From Aquabacterium olei (GTDB taxonomy: Bacteria; Pseudomonadota; Gammaproteobacteria; Burkholderiales; Burkholderiaceae_C), in assembly GCF_003100395.1 (NCBI RefSeq), contig NZ_CP029210.1, forward strand, positions 1,550,001 to 1,614,000: DNA of 64,000 bases, read 5' to 3'. Within the stretch, counting starts at the first letter, position 1, and each line of letters starts with the position of its first letter. The notes under the pieces are model-generated. The model saw nothing but the letters and a program-made list of their open reading frames with translations, had not been told where the DNA came from and searched no databases. This document shows, piece after piece, positions 51,638 through 62,886 of this stretch. The position numbers and the translations under genes are program-made.

Positions 51638-52569
51638 CCGGACTGACCCCTGAATCCCTGGCCCTGCTGCTGGCTGCCACGCTGAATGCGGGCACCGTGG
51701 TGGCGCTCGCCTCACTCGGCCTCCTGATCAACGAACGCGCCGGTGTGCTGAACCTGGGCGCCGAAGGCATGATGCTGGTGGCCGCCATCGCGGGCTTCGC
51801 CACGGGCGTCAACACGGGCAGCGACTGGCTGGGCTTTGCCGCCGGTGCCGCGGCCGGTGCCCTGATGGCCGGCGCCTTCGGCGCGCTGGTGATCTGGCTC
51901 AACACCAACCAGTACGCCACCGGCTTGGCGCTGAGTCTTTTTGGTGCTGGCCTCAGCGCCTTCGTCGGCATCAGCTACACGCAGCAGCGCCTGCCCGAGC
52001 GGCCGCATTTCGCCATCCCCGGTCTGGCCGATCTGCCCTTTGTGGGGCCTGCGCTGTTCCGGCAGCACCCGCTCGTCTACATCACCATCGCGCTGGCCAT
52101 CGGGCTGGGCTGGTTCCTGATGCGCTCGCGCGGGGGGCTGGTGCTGCGCGCCGTCGGCGAGTCGCCCGAGTCGGCCCACGCGCTGGGTTACGCCGTCCGC
52201 CCGATCCGTCTGCTGGCTGTGATGACCGGCGGCGCGCTGTGTGGCGTGGCCGGTGCCTACATCTCGCTGGCCTACACCCCGCTGTGGGTGGAAGGCATGG
52301 TGGCGGGCAAGGGCTGGATCGCGCTGGCGCTCACCACGTTTGCCACCTGGCGGCCCGGCCGTGTGCTGCTGGGCGCCTACCTGTTCGGCGGCGTCACGAT
52401 GCTGCAGTTCCAGCTGCAGGGGCAGGGGGTGCAGATCCCCAGCCAGTTCCTCACCATGCTGCCTTACGTGGCCACCATCGTGGTGCTGGTGCTGATCTCG
52501 CGCAACCCGACGTGGATCCGCATCAACATGCCGGCCTCGCTCGGCAAACCCTTCCATCCCGGCGCGTGA
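51634..52569 (+). CDS. Nucleoside ABC transporter permease 2
   Basis: The 311-residue protein has about eight hydrophobic segments and the partner-permease pattern INERAGVLNLGAEGMMLVAAI (about residues 28-48) and AVGESPESAHALGYAV (about 172-187). It pairs with permease 1. The substrate-binding gene starts 59 bp downstream. Confidence 0.9.
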   Translation: MTGLTPESLALLLAATLNAGTVVALASLGLLINERAGVLNLGAEGMMLVAAIAGFATGVNTGSDWLGFAAGAAAGALMAGAFGALVIWLNTNQYATGLALSLFGAGLSAFVGISYTQQRLPERPHFAIPGLADLPFVGPALFRQHPLVYITIALAIGLGWFLMRSRGGLVLRAVGESPESAHALGYAVRPIRLLAVMTGGALCGVAGAYISLAYTPLWVEGMVAGKGWIALALTTFATWRPGRVLLGAYLFGGVTMLQFQLQGQGVQIPSQFLTMLPYVATIVVLVLISRNPTWIRINMPASLGKPFHPGA

Positions 52570-52628
52570 CTCGGCATGATCGTTGCTGATGTCCGTGGAT
52601 TCAAGCAGTTCTCAACCCTGGAGATGAC

Positions 52629-53792
52629 ATGTCCTCGAATTTGTCCAAGCGTTCCTTGCTGAAGCTGGCAGGCTGGGCTTCCCTGGCCGCCACCGCCGCC
52701 CTGGTGGGCTGCGGCAAGAAGGAGGAGGCCGCCACCCCGGCCGCCTCCGAGGCCTCGGCCGCCGCATCGGCGGCCGCTGCGGTCGGCCCGCTGAAGATCG
52801 CCTTCGCCTACGTCGGCCCGGTGGGAGACGCCGGCTGGACCTACGCCCACGATCAGGGCCGTCTGGCCATCGAGAAGGAATTCGGCGACAAGGTCAAGAC
52901 CAGCTTCGTCGAGAAGGTGCCCGAGGGCCCCGAAGCCGAGCGTGTGATCCGTGACCTGGTCGGCCAGGGCAACATCCTGGTGTTCGGCACCACCTTCGGC
53001 TACATGGAGCCCATGCTCAAGGTCGCCGCCGACAACCCCAGCGTGAAGTTCGAGCACGCCACCGGCTTCAAGACCGCACCGAACATGCGCACGTACGACT
53101 CGCGCACGTACGAGGGCGCCTACATGGCCGGTGTGATCGCCGGCTCGATGACCAAGTCCAACACGCTGGGCGTCGTGGGCTCGATCCCCATCCCGGAAGT
53201 CATCCGCAACATCAACGCCTTCACGCTGGGTGCGCAGAGCGTCAACCCCAAGGTCAAGACCAAGGTGGTCTGGGTCAATGCCTGGTTCGATCCTCCCAAG
53301 GAAACCGAAGGCGCACAGAGCCTGCTGAACCAGGGCGCCGACGTGTTGTTCCAGAACACCGACTCGGCCGCCGTGCTGCAGACGGCCGAGAAGGCAGGCA
53401 AGTACGCCTTCGGCTGGGATTCGGACATGAGCAAGTTCGGTCCGAAGTCGCACCTGGCCTCGGCCGTGATCAACTGGGGCCCGTACTACGTGAAGGCCAC
53501 GAAGGACGCCCTGGAAGGCACCTGGCAGACCGGTGGCGTCTGGTGGGGCGTGAAGGAAGGCGCGATCGACCTGGTGTCGGTGTCTGATGCCGTGCCGGCC
53601 GAAGTGAAGGCCAAGGTCGATACCGTGAAGGCCGGTCTGAAGGACGGCAGCTTCGCCATCTGGAAGGGCCCGATCGTCGCCCAGGACGGCAAGGAGATGG
53701 TCGCCAAGGACACCGTTGCCGACGACAAGTTCCTGGGCGGCATCAACTTCTACGTCAAGGGCGTGGAAGGCTCGATCCCGTCAGGCAAGTAA
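52629..53792 (+). CDS. BMP-family nucleoside-binding lipoprotein of the ABC transporter
   Basis: The 387-residue protein begins with a lipoprotein signal ending in LVGC (Cys at about residue 28), followed by an Ala/Ser-rich linker. The BMP domain shows FAYVGPVGDAGWTYAHDQG (about residues 58-76) and the late GWDSDMSKFGPKSHLASAVINWG. It captures purine nucleosides at the outer face of the inner membrane. Its last 12 bp overlap the convergent PEP-CTERM gene. Confidence 0.92.
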   Translation: MSSNLSKRSLLKLAGWASLAATAALVGCGKKEEAATPAASEASAAASAAAAVGPLKIAFAYVGPVGDAGWTYAHDQGRLAIEKEFGDKVKTSFVEKVPEGPEAERVIRDLVGQGNILVFGTTFGYMEPMLKVAADNPSVKFEHATGFKTAPNMRTYDSRTYEGAYMAGVIAGSMTKSNTLGVVGSIPIPEVIRNINAFTLGAQSVNPKVKTKVVWVNAWFDPPKETEGAQSLLNQGADVLFQNTDSAAVLQTAEKAGKYAFGWDSDMSKFGPKSHLASAVINWGPYYVKATKDALEGTWQTGGVWWGVKEGAIDLVSVSDAVPAEVKAKVDTVKAGLKDGSFAIWKGPIVAQDGKEMVAKDTVADDKFLGGINFYVKGVEGSIPSGK

Positions 53793-54500
53793 GGCCAGGC
53801 GACGGCGCCGCGGCCCATCGGCCTCGGCCGAGCGGCGGCGCCGTGCCAGCGACACCACACAGGCCAGACCGGCCACGGTGAGGGTCAGCGTGTCGGCTTC
53901 CGGAATGGCCGACACATTGACCACCGTGGCGGTGCCCAACAGGTCGGAGTAGGAAATCGTGCCGGTGTCCAGCGAACTGAGCCGGTACAGCCCGAACGCG
54001 CCGCCCGGTGCGCCCGCGGCCCCCTGCAGCAGGCTCACCAGTTCGGCGGTGGTCGGCGCAGCCGGATTCGCCGCACTGAAGGTGCTCCCGAAATTCAGCG
54101 TCTGGGCGCGCTCGTGGTCCTGCCCCGGTGGGGTAGTCCATGCCGTTGCCACGCCGCTCTGGACCGACACGGTGCCGGCCAGGGCGCCAGTCAGGAAAAA
54201 CGTGAAGGTCAGCGTGTCGCCCGTGTTCGACGGCGGCACCGGAAACGGGCTGTACGGCGCGAGGGTGGTGTCGCTGGCATACACCAAGGTCTGGCTGATG
54301 CCGTCCGAGGTCGACGCCAGCAGGTTGGCCGTGTCGAAGGTGATGCGGCCAGTGGCCGACTGGCCGGACAGGTCCGTGGTGGTGGCTGTCAGGTGCTCGA
54401 ACGCACGCTGGTAGTCGACCCGGTAGTCGATGCTGATGGGTGCAGCGTGCACGACAGAGGCAGCGGCAAGTGCAGTGGCGGTGAGCGCAAGGCGGAGCAT
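53781..54500 (-). CDS. PEP-CTERM-type exported protein with degenerate anchor
   Basis: The 239-residue protein has a Sec signal (ends at about residue 19, VHA/AP) and a beta-rich body with an FDTANLLASTSDG region. The C-terminus IPEADTLTLTVAGLACVVSLARRRR follows the PEP-CTERM plan, but the motif reads PEA instead of PEP, and about 16 further residues (SAEADGPRRRRLALLA) follow the basic stretch, a late extension rare for the family. The start at 54500 with RBS-like AAAGGGCC is clear. Confidence 0.8.
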   Translation of the reverse strand: MLRLALTATALAAASVVHAAPISIDYRVDYQRAFEHLTATTTDLSGQSATGRITFDTANLLASTSDGISQTLVYASDTTLAPYSPFPVPPSNTGDTLTFTFFLTGALAGTVSVQSGVATAWTTPPGQDHERAQTLNFGSTFSAANPAAPTTAELVSLLQGAAGAPGGAFGLYRLSSLDTGTISYSDLLGTATVVNVSAIPEADTLTLTVAGLACVVSLARRRRSAEADGPRRRRLALLA

Positions 54501-54592
54501 GGAAAGGCCCTTTCGGTGGTACAGCCGGTGGATGGGGTACGGCACACAGCCTGGACACCCTATCGGTCGCTTCTCCGGGTCGCAATCGCTCG

Positions 54593-55769
<1,177 letters not shown>

Positions 55770-55770
55770 A

Positions 55771-56499
55771 TCAGTCGCGCGGCGGCAGCAACTGCACCGA
55801 CGACAGGGCCGCCAGGCCGATGGCCAGCGGCACCGTCAAGGCATAGCCCAGGTGCTTGAACCCCAGCGCCCCCACGACGCCGCCGACGAAGAAGGCCAGC
55901 ACCAGGCTGCCCTGCAGTTTCAGGCGCGCCTGGTTGGCCTGCACGCGGGCCTCGCCGGGTGCGCCAGCGTTCCAGTACAGCAGCTTGCCCAGCTCGATCC
56001 CCATGTCCGTCACCAGCCCCGTGAGGTGGGTGGTGCGGATCTCGGCGTGCGAGATCTTGGTGATCATGGCGTTCTGCAGCCCCATCACGAAGCACAGCAG
56101 GCCCACCGTCACCAGCAGCTGCGTGCCGATGATGTGGTGCAGGCTCCCCAGCACGCCAAAGCCCAGCAACAGCGCGGCCTCGGTCAGCAAGGGCAGGGCG
56201 CACACGTGGCGTGAGCCGTTGCGCCGCGCCCAGTTGATCTGGATGGCCGACAGCGCCGCCCCGCCCAGAAACGCCAGCAGCGCGACCACGCCCGTCGCGG
56301 CCAGCGCCCACTCGCCCACCGCCACATCGTCGGCCATGCTCGACACCAGCCCGGTCACGTGCGAGGTGTAGCGTTCGGTGGCCAGAAAGCCGCCGGCGTT
56401 GATCGCACCGGCAATGAAGGCCAGCGAGATACCCAGATGCAGGTTGGTGCGGCGCGTGCGCTCCGGGGCAGTGAGGGCGCGCAGGTAGGCAATGGGCAT
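55771..56499 (-). CDS. YoaK-like (DUF1275) membrane protein
   Basis: The 242-residue protein has about six membrane segments and the DUF1275 opening GISLAFIAGAINAGGFLATERYTSHVTG (about residues 23-50) plus AMITKISHAEIRTTHLTGLVTDMGIELG (about 143-170). The function of the family is unknown. It is convergent with the adenine deaminase gene (1 bp gap). The sequence gives no link to purines. Confidence 0.85.
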   Translation of the reverse strand: MPIAYLRALTAPERTRRTNLHLGISLAFIAGAINAGGFLATERYTSHVTGLVSSMADDVAVGEWALAATGVVALLAFLGGAALSAIQINWARRNGSRHVCALPLLTEAALLLGFGVLGSLHHIIGTQLLVTVGLLCFVMGLQNAMITKISHAEIRTTHLTGLVTDMGIELGKLLYWNAGAPGEARVQANQARLKLQGSLVLAFFVGGVVGALGFKHLGYALTVPLAIGLAALSSVQLLPPRD

Positions 56500-56567
56500 G
56501 GCAGACAGCAGGGGATGACACCGGTGGTATACCTCTGAATCATCGCGCCAAATTCAAGTCCGAACGC

Positions 56568-59195
56568 ATGACGATTGCCCCTGTCTTGTCGCCCGCCGCC
56601 TGGCACTGGGCCCTGGTCCAGACCCGCCGTGACCTGCGCGCCGCCAGCATGCGCTTTCTGCTGGTGGCCGTGGTGCTGGCCGTGGCGGCCCTGAGTGCCG
56701 TGGCCTTCTTCGCCGACCGGATCGAGGGCGGCCTGAACCGCGACGCGGCGCAGTTGCTGGGGGCGGATGTGGTCGTGGTGGCCGATCAGCCCGTGCCCGA
56801 GTCGCTGCGCACCGCGGCGAAAGACCTGGGCCTGCGCCAGACACGCACGGCGGTCTTTCCCAGCATGGCGCGCGCGCCCGATGAGCTCGGGGGGCGCACC
56901 CGTCTGATCACCCTCAAGGCGGTGGAGCCGGCCTATCCCCTGCGTGGCCGGCTGACGCTGGCCACACCGTCCGCCAATGGCGGCTGGCGTGATGCCCGCC
57001 CGGCCCCCGCCGGCGGTCCCGGGCCTCGCGAAGTCTGGGTCGAGCGCAGCGTGCTGGCGGCACTCGACCTCACTGTCGGGCAGGGCCTGTGGCTGGGCGA
57101 CGCCCTGTTCACGGTATCGGGCGTGATCCAGTCCGAGCCCGACCGCGGCGCGGGCTTTCTGGGTTTCTCTCCTCGGGTGATGATCCGCATGGCCGACCTG
57201 GCTGCCACGCAACTCGTGCAGCCCGCCAGCCGCGTCACGTGGCGTCTGCTGGTGGCCGGGCCAGCACGCAAGGGGGACGCCCTTCCTGCCGCTGCGGCCG
57301 AGACCACGTCCGACACGCCGTCTCGCCCCGCAGGCGGCGAGGCGAGGGCGCTTTCGGAGTTCACCGTGACCGCCCGCCAGACCGCCGAGACCGCGCGCGG
57401 CGTGCGGGTCGACAGCCTGGACCAGGGCCGGCCCGAGATGCGGGCCACGCTCGACCGCGCGGGGCTCTTCCTGCGGCTGGTGGCCTTGCTGGCCGGGTTG
57501 CTGTCGGCCGTGGACGTGGCGCTTGTGTCGCGCGACTTCGCCCAGCGCCGCCTCGACGACTGCGCATTGATGCGCGTGCTGGGTGTCTCGCAGCGCACCA
57601 TGGCCTGGACGTATGCCCTGCAATTTGCGGCGGTGGGCGTACTGGCCAGCGCGCTTGGCCTGCTGGCGGGCTGGCTGTGCCACCTGGTGTTCGTGGCGCT
57701 GCTGGCCGATCTGGTCGGCGTGGCCTTGCCGGCGGCGGGCTGGCCACCGTACGCGCTGGGGCTGGGCGTGGGCGTGCTGCTCACGCTGGGATTCGGGCTG
57801 CCGCCGGTGCTGCAACTGGCGCGGGTGCCACCGCTGCGGGTGCTGCGCCGGGACCTGGGCGGCATCAAGATGGGCTCTGCCCTGGTGTGGCTGCTGGGCG
57901 GCGGTGCGCTGCTGGGCCTGCTGATGCTGGTTGCGGGCGATGCACGCCTGGGTGGCATCGCGTTGGGTGGCTTTGCCGGGGCGGTGCTGGTGTTCGCGGT
58001 GGTGTCGCTGGGCGCGGTATGGGCCCTGCGCACGCTGGCCGCGCGGCTGGGCTCCCGCCTGCCCCTGGCCTGGACGCTGGTGGCCCGCCAACTTACCGCG
58101 CAGCCGCTGCAGACGGTCGTGCAGGTCTGCGCACTCGGGCTCGGCCTGCTCGCGCTGATGCTGCTGGTGCTGATCCGCACCGACCTGATCGCCAGCTGGC
58201 GGCAGGCCACCCCCGCCGACGCGCCAGACCGTTTCGTCATCAACATCCAGCCGGATCAGGTGGCCTCGTTCCAGGCCGCGCTGAAGGCGGCCGGTGTGGA
58301 GCGCTTCGACTGGTATCCGATGGCCCGGGCGCGCCTGGTGGCCATCAACGGGCTGCCCGTGCGCCCCCAGTCGTACGAGGACGACCGCGCTCAGCGTCTG
58401 CTGGACCGCGAGTTCAACCTCAGCCACGCCGCTGCCGCACCCCGCCACAACGAGGTGGTGGCCGGCCGCTACACGCCGGAAGAGCCCGGCGCCTTCAGCG
58501 TCGAAGAGGGCCTGGCCCAGACGCTGGGCCTGAAACTGGGCGACCGGCTGCGCTTCGACATGGCCGGGCAGATGGAGGAAGGCCGCATCACCAGCCTGCG
58601 CAAGGTCGACTGGTCATCCATGCGCGTGAATTTCTTCGTGATGGCGCCCCAGGCCGACAAACCGACCTGGCCGGACACCTACATCACCTCGTTCAAGGCG
58701 CCGGCCTCGGGTGAAGTCGATCGCCTGCTGGTCCAGCGCTTCCCCAACGTGACGGTGGTGGACGTGTCGGCCACGCTGGCGCAGCTGCAGGGCGTGCTCG
58801 AGCAGGTCATCACCGCGGTCGAGTTCCTCTTCCTGTTCACGCTGGCCGCCGGCCTGGTGGTGCTGATGACGGGCTTGCTGACCTCGCGCGAGCGGCGCTC
58901 CCGCGACTGGGCGATCTGGCGTTCGCTCGGGGCCACGCAGGCGGTGATCGGGCGGGTGCAGCGCCTGGAGCTGCTGGCCACCGGGGCGCTGGCGGGCGGC
59001 CTGGCGGCGACGGCCGCGCTCGTGATCGGCTGGATCCTGGCGTCGCGCGTCTTCGACTTCGTGTGGAACGCGCCGTGGTGGGCGGTGCTCCCTGGGGCCG
59101 CCACCGGCGCCCTGCTGGCGTGGCTGGCGGGCTGGTGGAGCCTGCGCGGTGTCGTCCACCGGCCCGTGGCCCTCACGCTGCGACAGGCAGAATGA
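56568..59195 (+). CDS. FtsX-like ABC permease, YbbP family
   Basis: The 875-residue protein has one N-terminal membrane helix, a long periplasmic part with the FtsX/MacB fold (residues about 45-270), a block of helices (about 300-520), a second periplasmic part and three C-terminal helices (about 755-860). This is the YbbP layout, in which a partner ATPase (YbbA) normally pairs with it. No such ATPase is encoded beside it here. It probably acts in lipid or lipoprotein handling across the envelope. Confidence 0.88.
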   Translation: MTIAPVLSPAAWHWALVQTRRDLRAASMRFLLVAVVLAVAALSAVAFFADRIEGGLNRDAAQLLGADVVVVADQPVPESLRTAAKDLGLRQTRTAVFPSMARAPDELGGRTRLITLKAVEPAYPLRGRLTLATPSANGGWRDARPAPAGGPGPREVWVERSVLAALDLTVGQGLWLGDALFTVSGVIQSEPDRGAGFLGFSPRVMIRMADLAATQLVQPASRVTWRLLVAGPARKGDALPAAAAETTSDTPSRPAGGEARALSEFTVTARQTAETARGVRVDSLDQGRPEMRATLDRAGLFLRLVALLAGLLSAVDVALVSRDFAQRRLDDCALMRVLGVSQRTMAWTYALQFAAVGVLASALGLLAGWLCHLVFVALLADLVGVALPAAGWPPYALGLGVGVLLTLGFGLPPVLQLARVPPLRVLRRDLGGIKMGSALVWLLGGGALLGLLMLVAGDARLGGIALGGFAGAVLVFAVVSLGAVWALRTLAARLGSRLPLAWTLVARQLTAQPLQTVVQVCALGLGLLALMLLVLIRTDLIASWRQATPADAPDRFVINIQPDQVASFQAALKAAGVERFDWYPMARARLVAINGLPVRPQSYEDDRAQRLLDREFNLSHAAAAPRHNEVVAGRYTPEEPGAFSVEEGLAQTLGLKLGDRLRFDMAGQMEEGRITSLRKVDWSSMRVNFFVMAPQADKPTWPDTYITSFKAPASGEVDRLLVQRFPNVTVVDVSATLAQLQGVLEQVITAVEFLFLFTLAAGLVVLMTGLLTSRERRSRDWAIWRSLGATQAVIGRVQRLELLATGALAGGLAATAALVIGWILASRVFDFVWNAPWWAVLPGAATGALLAWLAGWWSLRGVVHRPVALTLRQAE

Positions 59196-59200
59196 AAGAA

Positions 59201-59232
59201 AGGGCAGGGGCGGGAAACCGCCTCACTGCCCT
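59201..59232 (-). terminator. Terminator with GNRA-capped composite hairpin after cheW
   Basis: An outer stem AGGGCAG / CTGCCCT encloses an inner stem GGCGG-GAAA-CCGCC with a GNRA tetraloop. On the minus strand it is followed by TTTCTTTC, which fits termination of the cheW transcript; the FtsX-like gene ends 6 bp before it on the other strand. Confidence 0.7.
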
Positions 59233-59273
59233 CGGTGTGTTTCGGGCGCGGCCACAGCCGCACCCGGTGCGCT

Positions 59274-59900
59274 TCAGTGCGTGCTCAGGCTGTTGATCAG
59301 GCCCATCTCGGCGCTGCTCATCAGCGACTCGATGTCCATCAGGATCAGCAGGCGGTCGCTCACGTTGGCGATGCCCGTGATGTAGGTGGTGTCCACCACG
59401 GCATTGCTCATCTCCGGCGCCGGCTGGATCATCTGCTCGGCCAGCTGCATCACGTCGCTGACCGAATCCACCACCGCACCCACCACGCGGCCACGCACGT
59501 TCAGCACGATCACGACGGTGAAGCTGTTGATCTCGGCCTGCCCCTCGTCATTGAGGCAGTTGAACTTCACGCGCAGGTCGACGATGGGCACGATCACGCC
59601 GCGAAGGTTCACCACGCCCTTGAGGTAAGCGGGGGCGTTGGCGATCTTCGTGGGCGGCTCGTACGAGCGGATTTCCTGCACCTTCAGGATGTCGATGCCG
59701 TATTCCTCGCTGCCCAGGCGGAAGGTCAGGTATTCCCGGCCGGCGGCCACGTGGCGGACCTGGCCAGCCACGCTCGGCTTGTTACGCAGCGCGAGGCCCG
59801 GCGCGGGCGTGCTGCCCTCGGCACGGGTGGTCGCGGTGCCCAGGGGGGCGGTGGCTTGCAGGGTGTCCATGAACAGCCTCTCGATTTCGTCCTGCGCCAT
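59274..59900 (-). CDS. CheW-like chemotaxis coupling protein
   Basis: The 208-residue protein has an N-terminal extension of about 50 residues and then a CheW domain (about residues 52-195) with YGIDILKVQEIRSYEPPTKIANAP and GVVNLRGVIVPIVDLRVKF, the surfaces that contact CheA and receptors. It lies 93 bp after the chemoreceptor gene in the same direction, so the pair likely works together. Confidence 0.9.
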   Translation of the reverse strand: MAQDEIERLFMDTLQATAPLGTATTRAEGSTPAPGLALRNKPSVAGQVRHVAAGREYLTFRLGSEEYGIDILKVQEIRSYEPPTKIANAPAYLKGVVNLRGVIVPIVDLRVKFNCLNDEGQAEINSFTVVIVLNVRGRVVGAVVDSVSDVMQLAEQMIQPAPEMSNAVVDTTYITGIANVSDRLLILMDIESLMSSAEMGLINSLSTH

Positions 59901-59993
59901 GCGGGGCGCACACCGTGCCCCTCAGGCGGGGCGTTACGGGGGATATCGGACGCCCCGCCGGAAACTGAAGGGCCGTGCTCGGGCCGATCAGAT

Positions 59994-61550
59994 TCAGATC
60001 TGGAAGGCCGCCATCGAGCGGGTGAGCTTCTGGGCCTGATCCTCCAGACTCGAGGCCGCCGCCGCCGATTGCTCTACCAGCGCCGCGTTCTGCTGCGTCA
60101 TCTGGTCCAGCCCGTTGACGGCCTGATTCACCTGCCCGATGCCGGTGCTCTGCTCCGACGAGGCCCGGCTGATCTCGGTGATCGTCTCGAACACCTTCTG
60201 CACCGACGACTGGATTTCCTGCATGGCGGCGCCGGCCTCTTCGACCAGGCGTGTGCCGGAGGCCACCGTGTCGCCCGAGGTCGTGATCAGCTGCTTGATC
60301 TCGCGCGCGGCCGTGGCCGAGCGCTGTGCCAGCGAGCGCACCTCGGCGGCCACCACTGCAAAGCCGCGGCCCTGCTCGCCCGCGCGAGCGGCTTCCACCG
60401 CGGCATTGAGCGCCAGGATGTTGGTCTGGAACGCGATGCTGTCGATGACGCCGGTGATGTCGTTGATGCGACGGCTGGTTGCGCCGATCTCGCCCATGTT
60501 GGTCACCACCTCGCCGACGATGCGGCCGCCCCGCTCGGCGGCCCGGGCTGCACCCTGGGCCAGCGCATTGGCCGCGTTGGCCGATTCGGCGCTCTGGCGC
60601 ACGTTGGCAGTGAGCTGCTCGACCGAGCTGGCGGTTTCCTGCAGGCTGGTGGCGGTGTTTTCGGTGCGGCTGGAGAGGTCCATGTTGCCGCTGGCAATCT
60701 GCGACGACGCCACCGAGATCGAGTCGGCCGAGCTGCGCACCTCGGCCACCATGCTGCGCAGGGCAGCCTGCATGGCCTGCAGGGCCCGCATCAGGTCGGC
60801 AGTTTCGTCGTGGCCGCTGGTCGGAATGTGTTGCTGGAGCCGGCCGGCGGCGATGCCGTTGGCGACCTCCACCGCGCGACTCAGCGGTGCCGTGATGGCG
60901 TGTTCGTTCAGCACCGTGGTCGGGGCCACGATCAGGAGCGCCACCACGACGGCCAGCCCGAATAGCAGGCGTGTGCGTTGGGTGATTTCCTCCTGCGCCT
61001 CTGCCGACGCGGTGGCTTCGGCCTGCAGCGACTGGTCGAGGCGAGCGCCGATTTCTTCCATGCGCTGCAGCCCGCCCAGCACGGGGGCCAGGGCCTCCAG
61101 CGCCTGGGGCCCGGCCAGCTCGCCACTGACCAGCCTGGGCACCGCGCCAGCCAGACCCTGTTCATAGCCTTGCAGCTGGGTCAGCAGGTCGCGCACCAGG
61201 GCGTTGTCGGCGTCCTCTTCCCCGGCCAGCATGGCCTGTGAGGCTTCGCGCACGGCGGCCACGCGGCCTCGCCATTGCTCGGCCGCCGCGCCCACGGCCT
61301 CGGCCTGTCCGGCCTGCATCACCATGGTGTTTTCATGGCGCCGCACCGCGCTCAGCTGTTGAGACAGGTGGTTCAGCGAACGGAGCTCTTCGTAGGCGTG
61401 ATGGCGGAAGGCATCGAGCGCCTGCTGCGTGAACACCATGCCATACAGCCCCGCGCCACCCACGGTGGCCAGGAGAACCATCACCACCGCAATCGCCCCA
61501 CGCATCCGGGTCCGGATGGTGAAGCGCCGCATCTGCGTCATCAAGGACAT
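59994..61550 (-). CDS. Methyl-accepting chemotaxis protein with four-helix-bundle sensor
   Basis: The 518-residue receptor has an N-terminal helix (about residues 18-40), a helical periplasmic sensor (4HB_MCP-like, about 42-195), a second helix (about 198-218), HAMP and the signalling tip with [41 protein letters not shown]. The sensor differs from that of the receptor at 39.7 kb, so ligands differ. The C-terminus ends in MAAFQI, with no CheR-binding pentapeptide. cheW follows. Confidence 0.9.
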   Translation of the reverse strand: MSLMTQMRRFTIRTRMRGAIAVVMVLLATVGGAGLYGMVFTQQALDAFRHHAYEELRSLNHLSQQLSAVRRHENTMVMQAGQAEAVGAAAEQWRGRVAAVREASQAMLAGEEDADNALVRDLLTQLQGYEQGLAGAVPRLVSGELAGPQALEALAPVLGGLQRMEEIGARLDQSLQAEATASAEAQEEITQRTRLLFGLAVVVALLIVAPTTVLNEHAITAPLSRAVEVANGIAAGRLQQHIPTSGHDETADLMRALQAMQAALRSMVAEVRSSADSISVASSQIASGNMDLSSRTENTATSLQETASSVEQLTANVRQSAESANAANALAQGAARAAERGGRIVGEVVTNMGEIGATSRRINDITGVIDSIAFQTNILALNAAVEAARAGEQGRGFAVVAAEVRSLAQRSATAAREIKQLITTSGDTVASGTRLVEEAGAAMQEIQSSVQKVFETITEISRASSEQSTGIGQVNQAVNGLDQMTQQNAALVEQSAAAASSLEDQAQKLTRSMAAFQI

Positions 61551-61634
61551 TACTGCTACTCGCTCTTGTTCAACCAGGTGTCAGGGTTTCACCTGAATCT
61601 GCTTTGTATCGGCAAGTCTCAGCCGCGCTTAAGC

Positions 61635-61661
61635 AATAAAAAAGGCGACCGAAGTCGCCTT
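61635..61661 (-). terminator. Rho-independent terminator after ychF
   Basis: On the minus strand an 8-bp stem AAGGCGAC / GTCGCCTT is capped by a TTCG tetraloop and followed by TTTTTTAT, 40 bp after the ychF stop. Confidence 0.9.
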
Positions 61662-61700
61662 GTGTCACGGGCTTGACGCGGCACAAGGCCGCAGCACCCG

Positions 61701-62795
61701 TCAGACGTTGAACAGGAAGTTCAGCACGTCGCCATCCTTGACCACGTAGTCCTTGCCTTCCGCGCGCATCTTGCCCGCGTCCTTGGCGCCGGCTTCGCCC
61801 TTGTACTGGATGTAGTCCTCGAACGAAATCGTCTGGGCGCGGATGAAGCCGCGTTCGAAATCGGTGTGGATCACGCCCGCGGCCTGCGGTGCGGTGTCGC
61901 CGATGTGGATGGTCCAGGCACGCACTTCCTTCACGCCGGCCGTGAAGTAGGTCTGCAGGCCCAGCAGCTTGAAGGCGGCGCGGATCAGCCGGTTCAGGCC
62001 CGGTTCGCTCTGGCCCATCTCGGCCAGGAACATGGCGCGGTCTTCGTCGTCCATCTCCGACAGCTCGGCTTCGGTCTTGGCGCAGATGGCCACCACCTCG
62101 CCCTTCTGGGCCGCAGCGTACTCGCGCAGGCGGTCCAGCAACGGGTTGTTCTCGAAGCCGGTTTCCGACACGTTGCCCACGAACATCGCGGGCTTGGCCG
62201 TGATCAGACACAGCGGCTTCAGGATGACGAGCTCTTCCTTGCTGAAGTCGATCGAGCGCACCGGCTGGGCCTGGTCGAGCGCGGCCTGGCACTTTTCCAG
62301 CACCTTCACGAGGGCCGCGGCCTCCTTGTCGTTGCCCGAGCGGGCCGCCTTGTTGTAGCGGTGCAGGCTCTTTTCCACGGTGCCCAGGTCGGCCAGGCAC
62401 AACTCGGTCTGGATGACCTCGATGTCGGCGATCGGGTCGACCTTGCCGGCCACGTGGATCACGTTGTCGTCCTCGAAGCAGCGCACCACGTTGACGATGG
62501 CGTCGGTCTCGCGGATGTGGCTGAGGAACTGGTTGCCCAGGCCTTCGCCCTGCGAGGCACCCGCCACGAGGCCCGCGATGTCCACGAACTCGACGATGGC
62601 CGGCAGGATGCGCTCGGGCTGGACGATTTCGGCCAGGGCCTGCAGACGCGGATCCGGCACCTCGACGACGCCCACATTGGGCTCGATCGTGCAGAAGGGG
62701 TAGTTCTCAGCCGCGATGCCGGCCTTGGTCAGGGCATTGAACAGGGTGGACTTGCCCACATTGGGCAGGCCCACGATGCCGCACTTGAGGCTCAT
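61701..62795 (-). CDS. ychF: Redox-regulated ATPase YchF (Obg-like)
   Basis: The 364-residue protein has the G-domain P loop [14 protein letters not shown] (about residues 8-21), [22 protein letters not shown] (about 68-89) and a C-terminal TGS domain with [18 protein letters not shown]. YchF is an ATPase of the Obg family that binds ribosomes and affects the oxidative stress response. The ATG at 62795 gives the exact family length. It is ended by the strong terminator at 61635-61661. Confidence 0.96.
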   Translation of the reverse strand: MSLKCGIVGLPNVGKSTLFNALTKAGIAAENYPFCTIEPNVGVVEVPDPRLQALAEIVQPERILPAIVEFVDIAGLVAGASQGEGLGNQFLSHIRETDAIVNVVRCFEDDNVIHVAGKVDPIADIEVIQTELCLADLGTVEKSLHRYNKAARSGNDKEAAALVKVLEKCQAALDQAQPVRSIDFSKEELVILKPLCLITAKPAMFVGNVSETGFENNPLLDRLREYAAAQKGEVVAICAKTEAELSEMDDEDRAMFLAEMGQSEPGLNRLIRAAFKLLGLQTYFTAGVKEVRAWTIHIGDTAPQAAGVIHTDFERGFIRAQTISFEDYIQYKGEAGAKDAGKMRAEGKDYVVKDGDVLNFLFNV

Positions 62796-62886
62796 GGATA
62801 TTCCTGGAAGTGATGGGAGGGCCTGCTGGAAGCCGCCTTCAGGCAGCGCAGCCCGCGTGAACGGCACGCAGCCCGAAACGCGCATT

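Noticed and set aside
56526..56533. GGTATACC as a third GntR operator
   Set aside because: The core differs from TGTATACA at the outer positions, and the adjacent genes (YoaK-like, FtsX-like) have no purine link.
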